NCBI GenBank assembly: GCA_910589415.1 | Contig: OU342636.1 | Span: forward strand, 39,943,735-40,007,734 | Direction of reading: 5' to 3' | DNA length: 64,000 bases | DNA from: Malachius bipustulatus | Lineage: Eukaryota; Arthropoda; Insecta; Coleoptera; Melyridae | Shown here: positions 38,301 through 47,300 of the stretch, piece after piece | How positions within the stretch are numbered: the stretch's first letter is position 1 | Layout: every line of letters starts with the position of its first letter | Program-made: the position numbers and the translations under genes | The notes under the pieces: model-generated | What the model was told of the DNA's origin: nothing | Database searches by the model: none | What the model saw: the letters and a program-made list of their open reading frames with translations, nothing else

Positions 38301-41300
38301 TCAAGTACGTGTAATGTTATAGGAGACGATAAGAGTACCTACTTCCTGTAGATATCAAACATACATCACCATGTTGGTTCTGACTGATGAGTGGTGAAAA
38401 TAGGCGCCAGGGTTTCATTTTATTATCACATTCCTTAAATATTTTATTTTTTATTTTCAAATCCTCCCCTCCAAAGCAAATTCCACCCTGCACCCCTCAC
38501 ACACATCCACACCCTCGTTGCCCCACTCGCAAAGAAAAAAAAGAAAAATTTTAAGACGAAGAAGAAGAAGAAGAAGTGTCATCCGGCCCTGAGACCGTTG
38601 CTACAGGGCCGTCTTAATGTCCGGACGTCCTAGGCAGACGACTTCTCAGGAGTGACATTCTTTTACCTCCCATCCCATTAGAAAGGGCGTCGAGGGAGAT
38701 TCAAGAATTAGAGGGAGGGCGGTTAAGAAAGTTAAGGGTAAGATTATGGAGGGGTTTTAAGGGAGACGCTGTAGACAGGTGGGCAGCAGCCATTGGTAGG
38801 AAAACTATTTTCTCTTTCTTCCGTCGTCTTTCAGGGGGAAATGGAGGTAAACGCCTTCTAGCGGTTTCACTTCCACCTCTGTCGTTTATCTTCCACCCAT
38901 GCCGATCGTTCAATGGCAAAACTCTCGTCGCCCGGAGCCCGAACAGGTAGGAGGTGTCCCAAAAACAAGTAGAAAATTTTCTCGCGTTCCGTCCGAGTCC
39001 TCTCAGATTCGTTTGAACTCAAAGGACCGGAGAAGGTGGGGAGGGGGGATTAGTTAAAGTGAACTACACACTTGAAATGACACAAATTTCTTATTGTCGT
39101 CTTCCTGGTTATTAAAAGGAAACAATTAATTATTTTGGTCTGCCCTACGTTGTGATTATTTCTAATTTCAGGCCCCACTAAAATCTCATCAACTTTCAAT
39201 TAAAACATCTTTATCAAATACCAATTTGGTAATAACCAATTATTATTATTCGGGATAAAGGAAACAAATTGTTAATTTATTTAACACTCTCCATTTAAAA
39301 TATTTGGGGTTAACTTCATTCGGTAATTTTATTTTTTTATTAACTCGAAGGAAAATAATCGAAGGTGGGGTACCTTGCTCAGTTTATAATTCTGGGTTCA
39401 GTCCAGTTGATTTACGGTCGGAGAGAGTAGCACTTAGCTCCTCACCCCCTTCTGTCGCCTGCTGTCCAAGAAAAAAGTTCACGGCAGGTTATTCAAAACA
39501 AAATGGCTGACGAGCTTTCTGGAAACAAAATAGAGCGGGAAAGATACCACGTCGATTTGATGAAGCTGGCCAACAAAATCAAAGACGAACGACGACAGTA
39601 AAGATAAAAGCTAAAGAACAGTTTCGACTGAAAACTAAAGGCCCTGAAGATCGAAAAGTAAATTAGAAATAATTTCCCTAGAACCATAGACTCAACTCAC
39701 CGGGTGAAGCTTCTCTAAGAATGCCTTACTCGGGCCTTGTTAAATCACCAAATCAACATGGATAGGACGGTATTAAATAACGGTCCTTCCTTAATATTTC
39801 ATCTAAAGAAAATACAAATAGAAATTAGAGACGCTTCTCTAATTCTAATTTCATTTGCATACCTGCATTTCAATTAAAAACACACACATATCACCCTATA
39901 GTGGTGATAGAAAAACTTATATGATAGAAAATTTCTCCTGTTACTTCTTCAACAGTCGAAACGAAAAGGAACGATTTTCTTTTGCACACAACCAAAACTA
40001 GAGACGTCTCCTTCGAGTCTCTATTGCCAGAATTCACTTCACCAACTGACCAGACAGTAAAACGGGTTAGAAATCACAAGGAGCTGTGACATAATAAGCA
40101 ACCTGGCAGCCTTGCGCTCCTTTATCCAATGAATCAATACTTTGACGCCAGCGTGGTCTGTCTACGTCTACCATACAGGTCTATTCATACTAAAAGCAAG
40201 GTCCAACTATACCACTTACTTGAATCAGGGTATTCTTGTTTAGAAATACTCTAATCTCGACTAAATTTCATCAGAATAGGAAAGCAAACGCTACAGAGTC
40301 GGTCGCGTAGTTTGAAGAATTTACCCTTTCATTACCCACGCCAAAGAAAACAAGGAATGTGTTTCTACATCTTTCCTGAACTGTATGAATATGAGTTCAT
40401 ACAGTTCATACTTTCCTGAATATGAGCGTACCCTCTTCTAGAAACTGGCGATAGTTATGACCAATTCGTCTTTCTGGCAGAAAAAAACGTCCAATTAACT
40501 GGACTTTCAATTCAACCATATAGCCGAGACTACCTCCCGAAAATTGGAGTCAAAAAAGACGCATTACAGTCGAAATCGAGAATCAATCCCCGAGGAAATG
40601 TTACGAACTAGTAATGACACTTCCCATGACGTTTTCAAGGTTTGCAGAAAATAATATATTGGGAATAAAATGTAATATTGCTATTGGGGTCACGACTTTG
40701 GTCCTATATGCAACTTCCATGATGATACGTAAATGACTTTGGATCTTCAGTTGCAGGGATAAAATTTCTGGCGGCAAATTTTAACTCGCCAACAACTCAC
40801 AGGGGCACTCTACGCTGAGAAAAAAAAGTTCAAAAATAACAAAATTTTTGTCATACTGCTGTTTTTATACGCCGGCATAATAAGTATTTAGATAAATTGT
40901 ATAAAAAAAAACAACCACCTACGTTTGCACAGCAACAAACTCAAACATCAAGACAATATTGATCATTTGCATAGATATGCAATAATGATAATTTGCGAAA
41001 TGATGAAAGTCTGAATACTTCGTTATTACATATCTAGAACTAACCCTGGAATTATCAGACATAAAGGCTGGGATAATGATCGGTTTATATCGACCTCCAA
41101 GATACATGACATGAACCCAAACATAGAAAATAATAAGACTTGCGGTTTATTTCGATGTGATTCACTTTTGCAATTCGCAATGTGAAAACGGTGACTGGAA
41201 GAGGTTTATCATATTTATATCATAGACAGCGCTGTATCGTTCTCTTTAAAACCCATTACCGTAACCTTTTTTTTTTAGATATCTATGACCAAATTTCCAG

Positions 41301-44300
41301 GTTATTAGGAATCATTTTTCTAGAATAATCATTAAAACAATATCAAATAAAAAAAAACAACAAATTTATACAAAATGTAGCCAAAATGTTTCCCGTTTCG
41401 TGTCAAATTACATCTTTATACCTAATTCTGTTTTGTAAATGTGCCTCACTATTAATTTCCCCTGCATTAACGGTTGTTTGAAGCGACCTCAGAAGTAAAA
41501 ATCTAGTAAATTTAGATCTCGCGATCTAGCAGGCCACTGAACTGGGATTTTCAAAGGTCGTCTACTGCCAATACAAATTGTGCCACGTCACCTAAATGCT
41601 GCCGCCTACTAGAAATTTTAAAGAATAACTTGCACCGATGTTTACTACATTATATCGTTAATTCAAATGAAAACAAAAATTATTGGAACCATCATTCCAA
41701 AGTATTGATGTATAGTGAAAATTACATTACTTAAATGGTAAAAAATTAAAAAAAATTACAAAGATTTAAACGTCATTAATTTCGAATAAATTTTGCACTG
41801 ATAAAAGTTTGCAGATTCGTATCATGGCTGCAAATTGCAAAATGCTTAGTCAAACTATTTTAATGAAAAATAGATATATAGCAGAAGTCTACTTTTCTGC
41901 TGTCTGCTAGGAAGATAAGTGAATTTTCTTTGAGCCCAAGTAAATCTTAACTCGAATTAATCTTTGCCATCCTACAACCAGGCTCCAGGTATGTGTTCCA
42001 TAGTAACAGAGATCCTAAATAGTAGTTATTGTAGTACTAGCTAGATGGGGGTACTATCCAAAAATGGTGCACTCTCAAGATAGTTTTTCCTATTATTTCC
42101 GAAGCGAGCAAAAATACTATAGTACGATTAAGTTTAAAAAGCCATATGTATCGAATAAGAATACACATCCTTCTGATAGTTTGATTTATTTTGTTTCATA
42201 TACATACGTCGTTCTCATAGAAACCGTCAAGTTTGTCTAAACATTCTATCCCGCATAAATAAGTATACGTCAACATTGGTTTTGAATGAGAATTAAATGG
42301 ACAGCACAAAGGATAGAATGTCATTACGTGAATAAATTTTATGTAGTTGTCAGTGGCTCTCAAACTGACTTGAACCATTCAAATCATTTGTAACGTACAT
42401 TTCGTACGTACCGGCTAGATGTCGGTAACGCAGAGCAACGGCGGGCGCGCGCAGCGAGTGAGTGATGGTGGGTTTTAGTGCATCGGCCGACTGGAGGCCT
42501 CGAGTTTCGTAACATCGACTGTCAAGTTGCAATCAGGTGCGTTTCATCATCATACCTGCGTTTTCACCTTCTTTTCAATTCTGAATTCGCTAGAGGAAGG
42601 TACATTTTCGCAAACACAGCAATTTTTAGCGAAATGGCGTTGTGAACCTTCACTTAAATTATTATAAACATCGAACACGTTTTTGGCTTGGTGAGTGTCG
42701 TAAAATGATGTTATTAATTGTGCTAGAATTATACAGATCATATTTTCTTAAGACCGTATGCTAATTTTAATTATAGCTTTTAAACCCGATCGAGTTTCGT
42801 TCGCATGTAAAATTTTGTCAGTCACTTTTTTATCCCAACCTATCTTGAGGACGGTAATACTATGTACCCTTGGCAAGCAGACTCGATCGGACCATTTATT
42901 AATGCAAGAGTGTTTCTGATACCCATGAAATTACAGCTTTTTCCCTGGAGTCAATTTTTCCCCGGGAGTCAATCTTTTTCTTGGAGGCAAGCTTTATCTC
43001 TGGAGGCAATTTTTCTCTCAAACAAGAAGGCTGATGTTACCTGAGACACCTGAGAAGTTTACCACCAACTAAACTTCCACCCTCGCTCCGAAGACCCTAC
43101 GAAACTAAGTGCCTTTGCCTACCAAGGTTTAACCGATCAGTTCATTCAGATTCTACACGCTCTTGCTCCTTATTGTTGTTAACCGTGCTCAAGTTAATAA
43201 TTTGTGATAATAACTGTGATTTATTTTAATAAAGAGTACCTGTTGTTCTGCTGACCTGCTTGTTATTGTTGACCCTCTTAGACTAGCGACTCAACCTACG
43301 ACCCTTGTTTTTTTCTTGTCTCATGCTCTCAGCGACTATTTTTCCTCCTCTAGGGGTTAAATAGTTCGTTTCACATTGTTTGAATGATTCCTTCGTTAAT
43401 TTACGCTCGTTCACACCTTGACATTTAACTGTTTGACATTTTCTGGTGAAATGAAAAATCTTAATTCGGACGGTTAGTATGACGTCACATATGACTTTTT
43501 AAACTTAATCGTACCATATGTTTATGAGTTAATATGATGTGACGTTTTTCTCTTCTTTGTATGGGTTTATTGATAATTTGGGAAGCCAATTAACTGAATT
43601 AATTATTAAGTACCCAAGTAACTTTACATTTTTTTTTAATGAAAATATACTAAAAATGTATACTTACTGGTAAATGGTGGAGTTGATATTTTGAGCTATG
43701 TACGTATCAGTTGCATCCAGCCACAATTCTCCAGCTCCCAGTACACTGGCTCTTCCAATCTGGAAAAAAAAACGTAAAGTCTTATGACTCCATCAACTTT
43801 TATTCAGAATTGAAGAAATGAGCATATTGGACCGAAAACGTTCCCGTAAAATATGCACCTTGGATCTCTTCGTTCAAGTGGGTATTACAAAACCTCGGGG
43901 CGACCTAAATCTATTTTTATTTGCTAGTGATTAAGCCCTTGGAACCTTCGAGTAGCAAAAATTTATTTTTACGCATAGCCACTTAGATGGGACACAGAAC
44001 ACTAACAACAATAATAACAACTAAGACGAATAAGACGCCAAGTAAAAATAATTAAACACAACCGGAAAGAAAAAAAAATAGTTGTTTGTTAGGTCACTCT
44101 GCAGTTATCACATTAACGAGCACACAAGTGTAGGTACCCTGTTTCATGTTAGAAAAAACCTCCTGGCGAAAATAATGACTGAGTGGCTAGTGACTCGCCA
44201 AGTCAGTGACTCTCCAAGTCACGCGTCATGGGAAATGACGCGTGACTTGGAAAGTCGATCTGACTTGGGGAACCGATGGCTTGTCGAGCCAATGACTCGC

Positions 44301-47300
44301 TGAGTCCCGGGCCTCATACGAAACAGCATTGCTCATATTTTATAAGCAAGAGAAAAAATTGTTTCGCAAAGAGAAAAAATAAACGGAGTCTCATCAATTT
44401 ATACAAGTTTTTACTTTTTAGTAATTAGTCCAGGCAATGGGTGTCTTGACTTACAAAAGGTCAAGGAGAGTTGTAATTCGGTGGAGTTGTTACAGTTAGG
44501 TGCCCTCATTAATGCACTCTTCTTTTTTGTGGCAAAATAAGTTACATGGTCTGGGGCCTTTTATTCCACAATACCAAACTTTGCAACTTGCAGTCTTCAT
44601 TTTTCAATTTAGAGAAATTTCCGTTACACAACGTAGGGAATAATTTCCTGTTCAGCAAAAAACTGAAAAGTCACTATTGACTATTTGACTATTAAAACCA
44701 GAAAACTCAATCAAAAACCACTTTTCTTTAGGCTTTGTTTTTTTTAGGCTTTCTTTAAGTTTCTGATTTAATCAACCATTATGTATAAAAATAATAAATT
44801 ACTCTTTCAATCTATTACCTCTAAATAATACGCATCACCAGGTGAGATTTCTTTCAAGTTTCAATAAGATATTAATATTACACACAAAATAGGAAAGAGA
44901 AGTAAATAAGAGATTGCTAAAGCTGAATTGCCGGTTGTGCATGAAAAAATCGAGTCGATCATGATAAGTGATAAGCTAGCCCATCCCAATCAACTTGCCA
45001 TACAAAACACCTCATAAGCTCACACAATTTTAAACAATTTGAATGGCACTTCGTGTATATTAAATGATAAGACTTCTCTTATCCCCATCAACACAAAGGC
45101 CAAGGTGCTCAGAATTTCAACAGATTTAAAAATGCTCCATTCAAAATACAACTTCTTGGTGCCAGCCAGTTAACGGTGTGTAACGGACAAAACGGAAAAG
45201 TGGTAATTTCAACAGTTAGTGAGATAAAGCAAAACCTAAACTGTATTTTAGTACCTAATTAGTAATTTAAAATGGCAAATTGTATTACCAGTGATTAAGA
45301 CATTTTCTATGCCACTTTTTCTCTACAGAAAAATGAATGCGTTGCACCCCAAAATTTGATTTTGATTACTTGATTCTGGGAACTAAAAGGAAAATGGTGC
45401 GATGGCATTATGAAGATGATATCACTCGTTACGAGCATGTATGGGGATATTAAGGTAGCAGTGATACAGTCAAAACAATAAAGGCCTGCGAACTCAATGA
45501 CAAAGGTAGCTTGCGTTGGACAAAAGAACGCCAGAATAACAAACGAGTTAAAATAAAGCGGACCTGGACCTAAGGGAAAAACAGGGAGAGTAATATAATA
45601 AAGGACGAGTAAAAGATAAAAGACATGTCAAGGAAAAAACACACACCCCCTGGAAGGGATTAGATTGCCTGAACGAGAGGACAAGACAAATGAAAAAGTT
45701 GAGCAAACACCAGTTAAACCAGTAAGGACTTCTCATTAGGATAGCATACTTGTTCATCAAAGCACCTCACAACAATAGGAGTAAAAGACAATCCTGACTG
45801 CAGCAGACTTGGGGAGGAGGAAGAAGCTGTACAACGCCTGTTACATGAATGTCCAGCCTTTGAGGGGACAAGGCTATCAAATTTGGGACTAGCTCAACAG
45901 AACCAAAACACGAACAAGATGCACCCATAAGCCTCGACTGGACCATTTTCGGACAAGCTAGTGAGTTAAAAACCATAAATCCAAGTGCAAAATTCAACAC
46001 TTATTGTTGTACTCAGGTTTTTATTTAGCGTATGTTCTAGCGTAGGCCGTTCTAGGGCATACTTCTGTAATGTGCTTCGTGCTTCACCGTTTGGTTTGCG
46101 AGAAGTGCAAGAAGTAGGCGCATCATCTACCGTACTGAGTTCTGATTCTATTTAAGGTACACCAAGCCTTTCGTGGTAAGTCAAGTCGTACCCCGAGGGT
46201 TTTTGGGTAATATTACAGGGAATTCGATTGTTATGATGCTTGGTGGTCCATTCTTAATACCAAGCGGTGGTTAGATCAAAACCCTCCCTTATGGCAGGTC
46301 CTGTTGTTTTGATGGGTGGCCTTCTGGAACGGAGACGGTTGTGATTGACGAATTAAATGTCGTCGTGGATTGGGAGGTTTGGGTTAGCCAAGATTTTGTT
46401 GTATTCTCTTGTAAGAGCGTTCACACGGCGCAGATCTGGAGGCTGAATGTGGACTGGAAACCATTGTGTGAGAGAGGATCTAATAACACCAACACCAGCA
46501 ATCACTCCCATTGTGTTGTTAAGCTGAGTATCAATTTTATGGACGTGAGGTCTCTTAAGCCATATAGGTAACATTTAAATCAGCATCGTGGAGGAGATAA
46601 TAATACAACCCAGATCTCTGCTTTAGCGCAACTGTTAACAAAAACCACCCAATGCCAGAAACACGAAAAGTTCCGTGCAACTTCGGCACTTTCCAGTCAT
46701 AATAGAAGCGGGAAGTCAAATCCTACTCGCAGCAACTACACCACGCCTTAGATGGAATTTCGATTCCACCAACTAGCGGTTGGTGCAATAACAAACATTG
46801 CTAAAAAGTGGATGCCCAGAGGCTATCGTAAAGAATACATTCCTGGTTGGACACAAACAGCGAGGAGCTCCTCTACCAAAACTTCCTTGAATCTGGAGAC
46901 CAAGAAATCTCAAATGAACTTCTGCATAGCCTTGATGCTGCAAGGCAACAAAAAAGGTCGGAAAGGTTGGAAAGTATGAACTTTCAGACCTCAAGCCGTC
47001 AAGCTTTAACTTTGCTAAGGAAACTAGGAAGCGGTGCCTCTGCTTGAAAGACTGTAATGCTACCAGATTTGTCAACTATGAAACGATGAGGAGCTATAAA
47101 TTAAGATAAATGTATAATTTTCCTTTTTTATTCTTGCTCATTAATTTTTTTTCCTTTTACTTTATCTCATTCTATAATTGGCAGGCGTTTTCCGTAAAGT
47201 CCGATGCACACTGTACGTTTTACAATAACAAAAAGTGAACTCTTCTACTTTGCTTTGCACAAAATAAAGTTAATATATTTCTACTGCATAGATAACAGAG

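Noticed and set aside
39502..40850. A possible broken gene on the plus strand starting MADELSGNKIERERYHVDLM
   Set aside because: It reads only in short pieces between stops and I cannot match the pieces to a family; kept as unexplained.
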